From NCBI RefSeq assembly GCF_024346055.1, contig NZ_JAGQCH010000014.1:29512-93511 (forward strand): a stretch of 64,000 nt of DNA. The letters run 5' to 3'. Made by a program: the position numbers and the translations under genes. Numbering within the stretch: position 1 is the first letter of the stretch; each line of letters begins with the position of its first letter. Under the pieces are notes generated by a model. It was not told the origin of the DNA. It did no database searches and was given only the letters and a program-made list of their open reading frames with translations. The stretch comes from Cyanobium sp. Cruz CV13-4-11 (GTDB taxonomy: Bacteria > Cyanobacteriota > Cyanobacteriia > PCC-6307 > Cyanobiaceae). Shown here piece after piece: positions 8,270 to 16,415 of the stretch.

Positions 8270-8953
8270 TCAAGGCAGCGGCGGCAGGGGCGCCCGTCCC
8301 GCCACGGAGGCTCCCGTTCCGATCGGTTGCAGCAGGGGCGAGGGGTCCACCGCCACCAGTCGCCCCTGCCGCCTCTGGCGCCATTCGAAATGCAGATGGG
8401 CCGTGCTGGCCGATCCGCTGCTGCCCACCCGACCGAGGCTCTGCCCAGCAGCCAGGGTTTCGCCCGGCAGCACCGCCACGTCCAGCAGGTGGGCATAGAG
8501 GCTCTGCCAACCCAGGCCATGGTCGACCACCACAAGCAGCCCATAGCCACCGACCTCAGCCACCAGGCGCACGGTGCCCGGCAGCACGGAGAACACCGGC
8601 GTGCCCTCCGGGACGATCAGGTCGAGACCGGTGTGCATCCGCCAGGCGTTGCGGGAGTCGGCCAGCCGCCAGCCGAAGGAGGCCTGTTCCGTGGGCTGTT
8701 GCCCCAGGGGGTAGCCCAGAGCTCCGGCCTGCACGGCCGGCAGCACCCCGACTGCCGCCGGCCGGTAGCGGGCGCGCAGCGACTCCGGCAGGCGGTCGTT
8801 CTGTCCAAGATCCCCCACCGGCACCTCCAGGGGAACCTCCGTCGGCCGGGGCGGCAGCTCGCCCGTGGCCAGCACAGGCAGCGGCAGCAGCGACAACGGC
8901 ACCAGCCAGGGCCATGCCAGTGCGCCCAGAACGCGTCGAAACCGGGAGGCCAT
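8270..8953 (-). CDS. M23 (LytM-type) peptidase, exported
   Basis: A 227-residue peptidoglycan endopeptidase candidate. A signal or anchor segment covers about residues 8-30, and the LytM domain about 85-205. Zn ligands appear as HTGLD (His107, Asp111) and HLHFE (His188); His155 in SLYAHL and His186 are the usual catalytic positions. All conserved residues are present, so it is probably active in the periplasm. It lies convergent with the DCC gene. Confidence 0.9.
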   Translation of the reverse strand: MASRFRRVLGALAWPWLVPLSLLPLPVLATGELPPRPTEVPLEVPVGDLGQNDRLPESLRARYRPAAVGVLPAVQAGALGYPLGQQPTEQASFGWRLADSRNAWRMHTGLDLIVPEGTPVFSVLPGTVRLVAEVGGYGLLVVVDHGLGWQSLYAHLLDVAVLPGETLAAGQSLGRVGSSGSASTAHLHFEWRQRRQGRLVAVDPSPLLQPIGTGASVAGRAPLPPLP

Positions 8954-9037
8954 CCGCCTTGTTCCATAGAGCCGTGAAGGCCTTGGTAACGCCCCCGGGC
9001 GTTGCTGCCAAGGCGTCGCCGCCGTTCGGTGGACAAC

Positions 9038-9745
9038 TCAGCTCCCGGCTGGAGTCTCCGTAACCTCGGGCAGGATCACCATGGCGTTGGCGATGGCGGA
9101 GTCCATCACGATCCGCAGGGCCAGACAGGGATCGATCACCTCCCGTCCCATGGTGATGGCCTTCTGGGCCAGCAGGCCGTACAGGATCGGCCATTCCGCC
9201 GGGTCCGGGCAGAAGCGCAGCACCATCGGCAACAGGGCCGGCCAGAGGCTCGGCAGCGACTGCAGGGAGTCCGGGGACGGCAGGTGCCGGCTGGGCACCT
9301 GCGGCACACCGAAGGTCTCCTGGCCCAGGCTGTCCATGCCGTGACGCCATAGTGCCAGCGGATCCGGCAACGCCGTGCAGCCCGCCTGCTGGGCGGCGGC
9401 GGCGGCCAGCCCCCAGGTGGAGTAGCGCTCCTGGAACAATCCCTGGGCCAGGCCCTCACCGACGAGAAAGGAGCCCCCGTCCCGGGTGCCGACCACGTGC
9501 AGTCCCTCCGGCTCCATCTGGCCCACCGCCCGGGCGCGGGCCCTCAGGCTCGCCTGCCAGGCGTGGCCCGCCAGGGCGCCGCACACGGCCAGGAGCGATT
9601 CGACATGCACGCCCCTGTCCGTGGCCATGGCCTGCAGCAGCCGGCGACTGACCTCTTCGGCGCCGATCTTGGCCCCCACCAGGGGGTCCTGCGCCCGGCG
9701 GGCGGTGATGGCCTCATCCAGGGGATCACGGGAGGGAGCTGTCAT
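9038..9745 (-). CDS. Hypothetical protein (235 aa), coupled to the RDD gene
   Basis: A soluble, Ala/Gly/Leu-rich protein; the family is not recognised. A GTRDGGSFLVGEGLAQGLF segment in the middle and helical C-terminal third are the main features. The start at 9745 forms an ATGA overlap with the stop of the upstream RDD gene, which indicates translational coupling and a shared function. Confidence 0.6.
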   Translation of the reverse strand: MTAPSRDPLDEAITARRAQDPLVGAKIGAEEVSRRLLQAMATDRGVHVESLLAVCGALAGHAWQASLRARARAVGQMEPEGLHVVGTRDGGSFLVGEGLAQGLFQERYSTWGLAAAAAQQAGCTALPDPLALWRHGMDSLGQETFGVPQVPSRHLPSPDSLQSLPSLWPALLPMVLRFCPDPAEWPILYGLLAQKAITMGREVIDPCLALRIVMDSAIANAMVILPEVTETPAGS

Positions 9746-10245
9746 GGCCAATGACGGGGGGAAGGAGATCCAGCACCAGCATTCCCGACCGACGTCGGGG
9801 CCGTGGTGGCCGGGAGATCCCGTCGCGGGGGATGGACCACCACCGTGCCGGCGAGCTTGTCGTGCCAGGCCTGGCGGCGGGGATCCCACAGCACCCAGAA
9901 GAACCCCAGCAAGAGGGGCACGGTGGACAGGACATAGCCGACATAACGCAGACACCTCTGGCGCAGACTCGGCTCACCGCCGGAATCGGCATCCACGATC
10001 CGCAGGCGCAGCATCAACTTGCCGGGGGTGCCCTGCTTCCAGCGCCAGAAGAGAATCACCAGCACAGCTGAGAACAGGGTGCTGAGAGCAAGAACGGCCG
10101 TTTCGCTGGGAAGCACAACGAGAAGGAATGGAAACGGTGCCGTGATCAGCAGCATCAGCACCGAGTCGATCAACGTGGCGGCCGTGCGTATCCCGAATCC
10201 GGCATACACCTCGGCCGGGGTAGGGGAAGGAACACGGATCACCAT
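9742..10245 (-). CDS. RDD-family membrane protein
   Basis: A 167-residue integral membrane protein of the RDD family. The order is GIRTAATLIDSVLMLL (TM1 with Arg and Asp), a second hydrophobic segment, GKLMLRLRIVDADSG, and the last helix with the WHDKLAGTVVV ending that is diagnostic of the family. RDD proteins are associated with ion or solute transport, but the substrate is unknown. ATG 10245 (MVIRVPSPTPAEV) is the likely start. The stop overlaps the next gene's start. Confidence 0.85.
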   Translation of the reverse strand: MVIRVPSPTPAEVYAGFGIRTAATLIDSVLMLLITAPFPFLLVVLPSETAVLALSTLFSAVLVILFWRWKQGTPGKLMLRLRIVDADSGGEPSLRQRCLRYVGYVLSTVPLLLGFFWVLWDPRRQAWHDKLAGTVVVHPPRRDLPATTAPTSVGNAGAGSPSPRHWP

Positions 10246-10321
10246 GGCGCCATCTTCCCGTGGCGACAGCACGAACGGCCACAGCGGTGTTAGGACGGGT
10301 TCGATTTGCTCCCCTTGGCCC

Positions 10322-10564
10322 ATGCGAGCCCTCTCCTTCTTTTTCGCCTTGATGGTGGGTCTGGCCCTCGCCTTTTTCGCCCCGGCGATGGCCGGCGGGC
10401 GTGCTCAGGCACCTGAAGCGATGATGGCCCCTGAGGCTGCCGAGATCAGCACCGAATCCAGCGATCAGCTGGCTGCCGATCTGCTGGCCGAACTGAGCAT
10501 CGATCTGGCCCCATCCCTCGACGCCGCCTCCCTAGACGCCGCCGCCCTCGACGCCTCGGTCTGA
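10322..10564 (+). CDS. Small exported acidic protein (80 aa)
   Basis: A signal peptide (about residues 1-24, ending APAMA) is followed by a low-complexity acidic Ala/Glu/Asp/Leu-rich mature part with degenerate LDAA repeats near the C-terminus. No domain is recognised. It starts close to the divergent RDD gene and precedes the J-domain gene by 46 bases. Confidence 0.55.
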   Translation: MRALSFFFALMVGLALAFFAPAMAGGRAQAPEAMMAPEAAEISTESSDQLAADLLAELSIDLAPSLDAASLDAAALDASV

Positions 10565-10610
10565 GGCACGCCCACCCACCAACGCACCGGCCGAGCTGGC
10601 ACCTGAACCC

Positions 10611-11012
10611 ATGGCTCGCACCTTGTTCGACCCACGCGTTTCCTTGCTGTCCCTCCGACCGGCAACGGCCAGCAGCCCCGCCGAGGAAGGTCCCCAGGAC
10701 CCACCCAAAAAAGGCTTTGCCATGCGCTCCGGTGGCAAAGCCAAGCCTGCTGGAACCAAGGGACGGCGCAAGAAAGGCACGGGCCTCTCCGCCGCCGACC
10801 ACGGGCCTCTGGGCCGCAGTCCGGGCCTTGAGGCGATTGAAGCCCGCTCCAGACTTGGCTTGGCCCTGTCAGGACGTCTGCGCGAATCGGACGTCACCGT
10901 GGCCTGGAAGCAGGCCGCCGCCGAGCATCACCCTGACCGAGGCGGCCGCCACGACACGATGCAGGCCGTCAACGGCGCCAGGGACGTGCTGCTTGGTCGC
11001 GGCCTCAGCTGA
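10611..11012 (+). CDS. Atypical J-domain protein
   Basis: A 133-residue protein whose C-terminal third is a short J-domain: a helix II region (VTVAWKQAAAEH), the HPD motif (His107-Pro-Asp109) and helix III (TMQAVNGARDVLLG). The N-terminal part is basic and disordered (Lys/Arg/Gly-rich, with PPKKG and KGRRKKG). J-domains stimulate DnaK-type Hsp70 ATPase; here no zinc finger or client-binding domain is visible, so it may recruit DnaK to one specific target. Confidence 0.7.
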   Translation: MARTLFDPRVSLLSLRPATASSPAEEGPQDPPKKGFAMRSGGKAKPAGTKGRRKKGTGLSAADHGPLGRSPGLEAIEARSRLGLALSGRLRESDVTVAWKQAAAEHHPDRGGRHDTMQAVNGARDVLLGRGLS

Positions 11013-11015
11013 CGC

Positions 11016-11666
11016 CTAGATGACACCCGGAACCAGCCACCAGCTGCTCTGGCGGTAGGCCTCGAACCCGGGGTAGCGCTCTGCCATCGCGGCCTCCTTC
11101 TGGATCATCCGGGGCAGATACAGCGCCAGCACCGAGGCGGGCAGCAACCAGGCCCAGGGCGAACCGGCGATCACCGCAAAGCTGCTGTAGCGCAGCAGGT
11201 CGCCCAGATAATTGACATGGCGGACACGGCGCCAGGCCCCGTCCGCCACCAGGGTGGCGCCCAGCTCCTTGGCCGTTCCTTTCTGCACATCTGCTGCCGT
11301 GTTAAGGAGCGATCCGAAGATGTAGAAGCTGAGCCCCAGGGCGATGGTCAGCGGCTGCAGGGGCTGGTCGTTGGCCATCGCCAGCCAGCCCGGCAGGGCA
11401 TAGAAGATCCCGACATAGAGCACCACCACGGCGGCCTGCAGCGGCCCGACCACCTCGGTGAACAGCTGGCGCGAACGCCAGGGGAACAGCTGCTCTTCGA
11501 GCAACCACCAGAGGCAGTAGCTGAGATGCAGGGAGAGGTAGATCACCACTCTGGGAGACTCCAGCCCCAGCACCAGGGCCGGGATCAGCAGCGCCACCAT
11601 GGTGGTCACCTTGGCGATGTTGATGGCTTGCAGCTGGGTCATCCAGGGCCGAAGGGGGCCATCCAT
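11016..11666 (-). CDS. DUF1295 / steroid-reductase-like membrane protein
   Basis: A 216-residue multi-span membrane protein. Its C-terminal part carries the ICMT / 5-alpha-reductase-like pattern: GAWRRVRHVNYLGDLLRYSSF, then YLPRMIQKEAAMAERYPGFEAYRQ (given as two key regions). This is typical of DUF1295 and NnrU-like or isoprenylcysteine-methyltransferase-like folds, which bind NADPH or SAM. The substrate is unknown. Its stop is 3 bases from the convergent J-domain gene. Confidence 0.75.
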   Translation of the reverse strand: MDGPLRPWMTQLQAINIAKVTTMVALLIPALVLGLESPRVVIYLSLHLSYCLWWLLEEQLFPWRSRQLFTEVVGPLQAAVVVLYVGIFYALPGWLAMANDQPLQPLTIALGLSFYIFGSLLNTAADVQKGTAKELGATLVADGAWRRVRHVNYLGDLLRYSSFAVIAGSPWAWLLPASVLALYLPRMIQKEAAMAERYPGFEAYRQSSWWLVPGVI

Positions 11667-11680
11667 GCTGGCAGGGTGCT

Positions 11681-12655
11681 TCAGCGTCCGGGAGGGGCCG
11701 ACGCAGGAAAGCGCTTCAGGTAGGTGCTGACCGGCAGGGGCCTGGTCTGGTTGTACCCCACCGGCAGCCAGAGGTCACCGGCGGCGGAGTTGTAGTGGAT
11801 CTCCCAGTGGTAAAGGCCTGTGAACGCCTGGGGGTCCTGGCGAAGCAGCTCGGCGTAATGCAGAACACCCCGCACATAGCGGTTGCTGTTGTTGTACCCC
11901 CAGAGCCCCTGGCGGATGTCCTTGAGCCCGCCGCGACGCACCAGGTAGCGGGCGGCGGCATGGATCGCATCCTCCGGGTCGCGGATGTCTCCCTGGCCGA
12001 TGCCGCGCTGGGCCCAGGTGCTGGGCAGAAACTGCATCGGTCCCCGGGCATCAGCGACGGACACCCCATCGATGCGGCCCATGCCCGTTTCCACCAGATT
12101 GACCGCAGCCAGCACCTCCCAGGGGATGCCGGTGGCGGCCGCCGCTTCTCGGTAGTAGCGCAGCAGATTGGCCGCGGGCTGCGGTGGAATGATCTGCCAG
12201 GCGGGCACGACGGCCGAACGCGGACCACCCCTGTGCATGGCCAGGAACTCGCGGCGGGCCGCCAGGTGACGGTCGAGGACGCCTTGCCAGCGGACGGGGA
12301 GGAACCCACGCACCCGGGCGGCCAGGGCCGGATCGGTGGCGAGCCGGCGGTAGATCACCTGCTGGCGGTGGGCCAGATCGGGCAACTGATCGGGCGATGG
12401 GGCCGTCGAACGCAGGGCCATCTCCAGGGCCGCCAGCTCGGCGGCAATGGCGGCAGGATCCTGCGGCAGACGGGGGTAGGCACGGGGCGCCACCGCAGGT
12501 GTCGTCGGCGGCGGGGGTAGTGGCTGAGAGGGGGCCTCAGGGGCACTGGCAGCGGGGCGGCGCTGCACCGTCACCGTCGTCACGGCCGCGGCGGCGGAAG
12601 CCAGCAGAAGGGCCAGCAGAACGGGGGTGGCGACGCGCATGGGCAGTGGAGCCAT
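11681..12655 (-). CDS. Lytic transglycosylase (SLT-like), exported
   Basis: About 324 residues. An N-terminal signal or anchor (MRVATPVLLALLLASAAAA) and a Pro-rich linker precede a lysozyme-like SLT domain: VNLVETGMGRIDG (catalytic Glu), ARGPMQFLPSTW and IHAAARYLVRRGG, then a tail with YNNSNRYVRGV. Such enzymes cleave peptidoglycan to 1,6-anhydromuropeptides. ATG 12655 (or 12640) is preferred over 12688, which would overlap the amylosucrase gene and displace the signal peptide. It is the last gene of the minus-strand sucrose run, probably by position only. Confidence 0.85.
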   Translation of the reverse strand: MAPLPMRVATPVLLALLLASAAAAVTTVTVQRRPAASAPEAPSQPLPPPPTTPAVAPRAYPRLPQDPAAIAAELAALEMALRSTAPSPDQLPDLAHRQQVIYRRLATDPALAARVRGFLPVRWQGVLDRHLAARREFLAMHRGGPRSAVVPAWQIIPPQPAANLLRYYREAAAATGIPWEVLAAVNLVETGMGRIDGVSVADARGPMQFLPSTWAQRGIGQGDIRDPEDAIHAAARYLVRRGGLKDIRQGLWGYNNSNRYVRGVLHYAELLRQDPQAFTGLYHWEIHYNSAAGDLWLPVGYNQTRPLPVSTYLKRFPASAPPGR

Positions 12656-12669
12656 CGAGCGTTGGGGCT

Positions 12670-14622
12670 TCAGGATTTGGTTAGCCAATAGAACTGGTAA
12701 GCCTGCAGCACGATGCGACTGGAGGACTGGGACGGGCTGCGGCCTGAATGGAGATCGATGAGGCGGTCGTGGCTGCTGAAGACCGAGGGCACCAGGCTGT
12801 CGAGGTCGAAGAACTGCGGCTGGTTGCTGAAGTTGGCCACCACCAGGACCAGATCCGAAGGCCGCAGGTGATTGAAGCGCACGAAGGCCAGAAGGTGCTG
12901 ATTGTCAAGCTGCAGAATCTCACGGTTATTGAAATCGGCGAAGGCAGAAATCTCCTTGCGGATGGCAATCATCTTCTTCATGGCCGAGAAGATGGAAAAC
13001 TCCACCGTTCCCTGCTTCCTTCTGAGCTCTGCCTTGGCCCAGTTGATCTTCGGGCGGTGCACCCAGCGGCTGTCGTTGCACTTGCTGGGATCGTCGTAGA
13101 AGCTGTAATCGTTCAGGACGCCCAGGGCATCGCCGTTGTAGATCAGTGGAATACCACCGAAAGAAAGGATGATGCCATGCATCAGCAGGATGCGGCTGAT
13201 GGCCGTGGCGATCAGCTTCTGATCCTTTGACTCCAGCGCCGACTCCAGGCCAACCAGGGAAGCCAGCGATCCACAGATCCGCGCGTCCCCGGTGGTGTCG
13301 TTGGGCATGAAGGCCAGGCCCCGGGGAATCGCATCGAAATCGCCCTTGAAGTAGTCGATCAGGAAGCGACGGTGGGCCCGGGGTTCATAGCCCACCTGCT
13401 CGATGTCCTGGTCATCGAAGCCGAAGCCGATGTCATCGTGACAGCGGACGTAGTTCAGCCAGGTGGCCCGCTCCAGCTTGTTCGGCAGACTCTTGAGACC
13501 CTGCGACAACAGTTTCGTGTTTCGGGTGGCCACGCTGTCCCACAGCAAGGCCATCAAGGTGGCGTTGTAGGCGATCTCACACTCCTTGGCCACGATCGCA
13601 TCTTCGCCGAAGTATTTAGTGATCTCGGTGGGCGCCACGATGGCCTCGGCAATGAACAACACACCGGGCGCGGTCACCTGGCAGCAGTCCTTCATCAGCT
13701 GCAGGATCAGATGGGCCTTACGTTCGTTCTGGCAGGTGGTGCCAAGCTTTTTCCAGAGAAAGGCCACGGCGTCGAGACGCAACACATCCACTCCCTGGTT
13801 GGCCCAGAACAACAGCACATCCAGCATTTCAATGAATACAGCAGGATTGGAGTAGTTGAGATCCCACTGGTAGTCATGAAACACCGTCATGACCCATTGC
13901 CCCATCGCCTCATTCCAGGTGAAGTTGCCCGGGTCGGACTCCGGAAAGACTTCAGGCATGCTCTGCTCGAAGACGTCAGGGATGTCCCTGCTGTCATAGA
14001 CATAGTAATAATCCCGGTAGTGCTGCTCTCCAGCAATCGCCCATCTGGCCCACTCGTGCTCATCCGAGGTATGGTTCAGAACAATATCCAGGACGAGCAG
14101 GATGTCTCGCTTCCTGAACTCCTCGGCGATGTGGCGTAGATCAGAGATGGTACCGACCCTCTCATCGATCTGGCGGAAATCACTGATCGCATAGCCACCA
14201 TCACTTTTACCAGCCGGACACCTCAAGATGGGCAGGATATGCACCATATTGATCCCAAGTTCTTGAAAATAGCCAATCTTGTTTTCAAGATCTGATAGAT
14301 TCTCCGCAAAACCATTGGAGTACACAGCCATCCCCACCCACTTCTGGGAGAGGAACCAGTTGTAGTCGTCCTCCCTCTGAATATCAAGTGACTCGAGATC
14401 CAGTGATCGATCAATATAGCCACGAGCCATGGTCTCAACCAGGCGCAGAAGCTGGAACTTGAAGTCGTCACGATGGCCGTAAAGGGTAACGAACAGGGAA
14501 TGGATAGCGTAGAAGTTGGCACCCAGCCTTGTATAGAAGTGACGCAGATCCTGGCGCCGAATCTCTGGGCGGAGATCGTCGAGAATAGAATTCAGCAGAG
14601 AGTGGGAGATTTGTTCGTACAT
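12670..14622 (-). CDS. ams: Amylosucrase (GH13)
   Basis: A 650-residue GH13 enzyme of the amylosucrase type. It converts sucrose to fructose plus a growing alpha-glucan, or in reverse hydrolyses sucrose. Visible regions are DIVLNHTSDEHEWA (conserved region I), GVDVLRLDAV (nucleophile Asp), VLFIAEAIV (acid/base Glu) and VRCHDDIGFGF (transition-state His-Asp). Length and the long N-terminal helical domain match amylosucrases. It lies 4 bases after the fructokinase stop, which fits use of the released fructose. Amylosucrase and fructokinase next to sps/spp have been described in other cyanobacteria. Base composition is visibly more AT-rich than the surroundings. Confidence 0.9.
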   Translation of the reverse strand: MYEQISHSLLNSILDDLRPEIRRQDLRHFYTRLGANFYAIHSLFVTLYGHRDDFKFQLLRLVETMARGYIDRSLDLESLDIQREDDYNWFLSQKWVGMAVYSNGFAENLSDLENKIGYFQELGINMVHILPILRCPAGKSDGGYAISDFRQIDERVGTISDLRHIAEEFRKRDILLVLDIVLNHTSDEHEWARWAIAGEQHYRDYYYVYDSRDIPDVFEQSMPEVFPESDPGNFTWNEAMGQWVMTVFHDYQWDLNYSNPAVFIEMLDVLLFWANQGVDVLRLDAVAFLWKKLGTTCQNERKAHLILQLMKDCCQVTAPGVLFIAEAIVAPTEITKYFGEDAIVAKECEIAYNATLMALLWDSVATRNTKLLSQGLKSLPNKLERATWLNYVRCHDDIGFGFDDQDIEQVGYEPRAHRRFLIDYFKGDFDAIPRGLAFMPNDTTGDARICGSLASLVGLESALESKDQKLIATAISRILLMHGIILSFGGIPLIYNGDALGVLNDYSFYDDPSKCNDSRWVHRPKINWAKAELRRKQGTVEFSIFSAMKKMIAIRKEISAFADFNNREILQLDNQHLLAFVRFNHLRPSDLVLVVANFSNQPQFFDLDSLVPSVFSSHDRLIDLHSGRSPSQSSSRIVLQAYQFYWLTKS

Positions 14623-14626
14623 GGCT

Positions 14627-15532
14627 TCAGCTTGAGCTCCATGCCATCAGAAACTGCTCGTAAACGCTCACGTCGTCGATCGTGGCGCCCCTGCGGGACA
14701 CCAGCTCAGCAGCAAAGTCACGGGCATGCTCAAGGCTCTCCTCCAGAGGCCACCGCTGGCCAAGACCAAGCAGAAAAACAGCGGAAAAGCCGTCCCCCGC
14801 CCCCACCGTGTCGACCACATGGCTGCAGGCGGCGGGTCCAACGGAGACGATCCTGCCGTCCCTCCAGACCAGGGCTCCCAGGGCACCACGGGTGAGGATC
14901 AGGGTCTCGAGATTGTGGCGGCGGGCGAAGCGATCCACCGACGACGACAGGCTGGCGTCATCCGCTGCAGCCAAGCCCTCCGACGACAGCAGGGCCAGTT
15001 CGGCAGTGTTGAGCTTGACGTGATCCGCATCCTCCACCAAAGGCAGAACCGATTCCGGCGACCACCAGGGGCTGCGCAGGTTGACGTCCAGGAAGATCTG
15101 GCCCCGATGCCGGCCCTTGAGAGCCGCCAGGGCCGCAGCCGAAGCGGAATGACGCAGGGCCAAGGTGCCGTGATACAGAAGACCGGAGGCTGGCAGCTGC
15201 TGGAAGCCCTCGGACTGGATGACGTCGTAGGCACTCCCCTGCACGATCGCGTAGTGGGGTTCGTCGTCCTCGAAGGTCACGGCCACCCGCCCGGTGGGGT
15301 GGGAGGCATCTGCCTGCAGGCATGACGGTTCCAGCCCCCAGGACGTCATGGCGGAACGAATCGCATCGCCACGACGATCCGTACCCACTCGGCTGATGAA
15401 GATGGGAGCCAGGCCAAAGCCCCTCAGGTGCCAGGCCACGTTGAACGGTGCACCTCCGAGGACCTCCGTGCCATCCGGGAAGCAATCGAAAAGAACTTCT
15501 CCGAAAATGGTGATCGGACAACGCTGCAGCAT
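14627..15532 (-). CDS. frk: Fructokinase (PfkB family)
   Basis: A 301-residue PfkB-family sugar kinase that would phosphorylate fructose with ATP. The N-terminal region FGEVLFDCFPDG and GGAPFNVAWHL match the sugar-binding start of fructokinases. The C-terminal signature DTVGAGDGFSAVF holds the catalytic Asp and anion hole. The start at 15532 (MLQRCPITIFG) follows the spp stop by 4 bases; upstream in-frame Met codons lie inside spp. The sucrose context makes fructose from amylosucrase the likely substrate. Confidence 0.9.
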   Translation of the reverse strand: MLQRCPITIFGEVLFDCFPDGTEVLGGAPFNVAWHLRGFGLAPIFISRVGTDRRGDAIRSAMTSWGLEPSCLQADASHPTGRVAVTFEDDEPHYAIVQGSAYDVIQSEGFQQLPASGLLYHGTLALRHSASAAALAALKGRHRGQIFLDVNLRSPWWSPESVLPLVEDADHVKLNTAELALLSSEGLAAADDASLSSSVDRFARRHNLETLILTRGALGALVWRDGRIVSVGPAACSHVVDTVGAGDGFSAVFLLGLGQRWPLEESLEHARDFAAELVSRRGATIDDVSVYEQFLMAWSSS

Positions 15533-15536
15533 CAGA

Positions 15537-16415
15537 TCAACCCAGCACCCGGAGGGCATCGGCGTGGAAGTGACCGATCCCTTCCAGGATGCCCGCACTG
15601 TAGTTGCCGTTCATGCCCAGAAACCCGCCTCTGGCAAGATACAAACGGTCCACCGTGCCGTTCCGCCTGACCTCCGCGCTAGCCAGCTCGACCACAGATG
15701 GATGGGCATTGGCCACCAGCACCGCAGGCAGCGAACTGGTGAGCACCGAAAGATCATTGCCGCTGTCGCCGGCAAACAGCGTCTGATCAGCGTTGAATCC
15801 CTGCTTCCACATGAGGAATTCGATCGCGTGCAGCTTGCTGGCCCGCCGCGGCAGGATATCCAGCAAACCGACGGCCGCCTGCTCATCCACGCTATGGATC
15901 AGGTTGGCCGTAAGAGCCCGTTCCTCCAGCCGTAGTTCGATGGCCTGCATCAAGGCGGGCAGATCAACATCCAGAGATACGAAGCAACTAAGTTTGTGGA
16001 TGTTCTGCCTGTCGTCTGGCTGCAATCTCAAACCTGGAAGTCCTGCGAGAAGAACGGCCAGATCCTTTGCCGTGAGTCCCTGCCAATCAGCGGCAATGTG
16101 CCGTGACCATGGGGCCAGCAGGGACCAGCCAAGGCCAGCTCGCTGATAGACGGAGCTGCCCACATCAGCAAGAATCCAGTCAGGCTGAGGCAGCCCATAG
16201 GCCTGAATCGACTCTTCCACCAACGCCAGGTGGCGACCACTGACATAGGCCAGAGAAAGGCCCGGTTGCGCCACCACGCGGGCGAACATCACGCGGGCCC
16301 CTGGGGATTCCTGGGCCTCGCCGTTGGGGAGAAGGGTGCGGTCCAGATCCGTGCAGAGAAGCAGCCGTTGCTCCCATGCCACCTTGGTGCCCAGCTGATC
16401 AGTGAAAGAAGTCAT
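15537..16415 (-). CDS. spp: Sucrose-6-phosphate phosphatase (HAD IIB)
   Basis: A 292-residue HAD phosphatase that would dephosphorylate sucrose 6-phosphate to sucrose. Motif I is TDLDRTLLPNG (DxDxT complete), with SGR in motif II and GDSGND in the metal-binding motif. The start at 16415 lies inside the 3' end of sps (17-base overlap), suggesting translational coupling so that synthase and phosphatase are made together. The complete motif I contrasts with the altered one in the HAD tail of the neighbouring synthase. Confidence 0.9.
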   Translation of the reverse strand: MTSFTDQLGTKVAWEQRLLLCTDLDRTLLPNGEAQESPGARVMFARVVAQPGLSLAYVSGRHLALVEESIQAYGLPQPDWILADVGSSVYQRAGLGWSLLAPWSRHIAADWQGLTAKDLAVLLAGLPGLRLQPDDRQNIHKLSCFVSLDVDLPALMQAIELRLEERALTANLIHSVDEQAAVGLLDILPRRASKLHAIEFLMWKQGFNADQTLFAGDSGNDLSVLTSSLPAVLVANAHPSVVELASAEVRRNGTVDRLYLARGGFLGMNGNYSAGILEGIGHFHADALRVLG

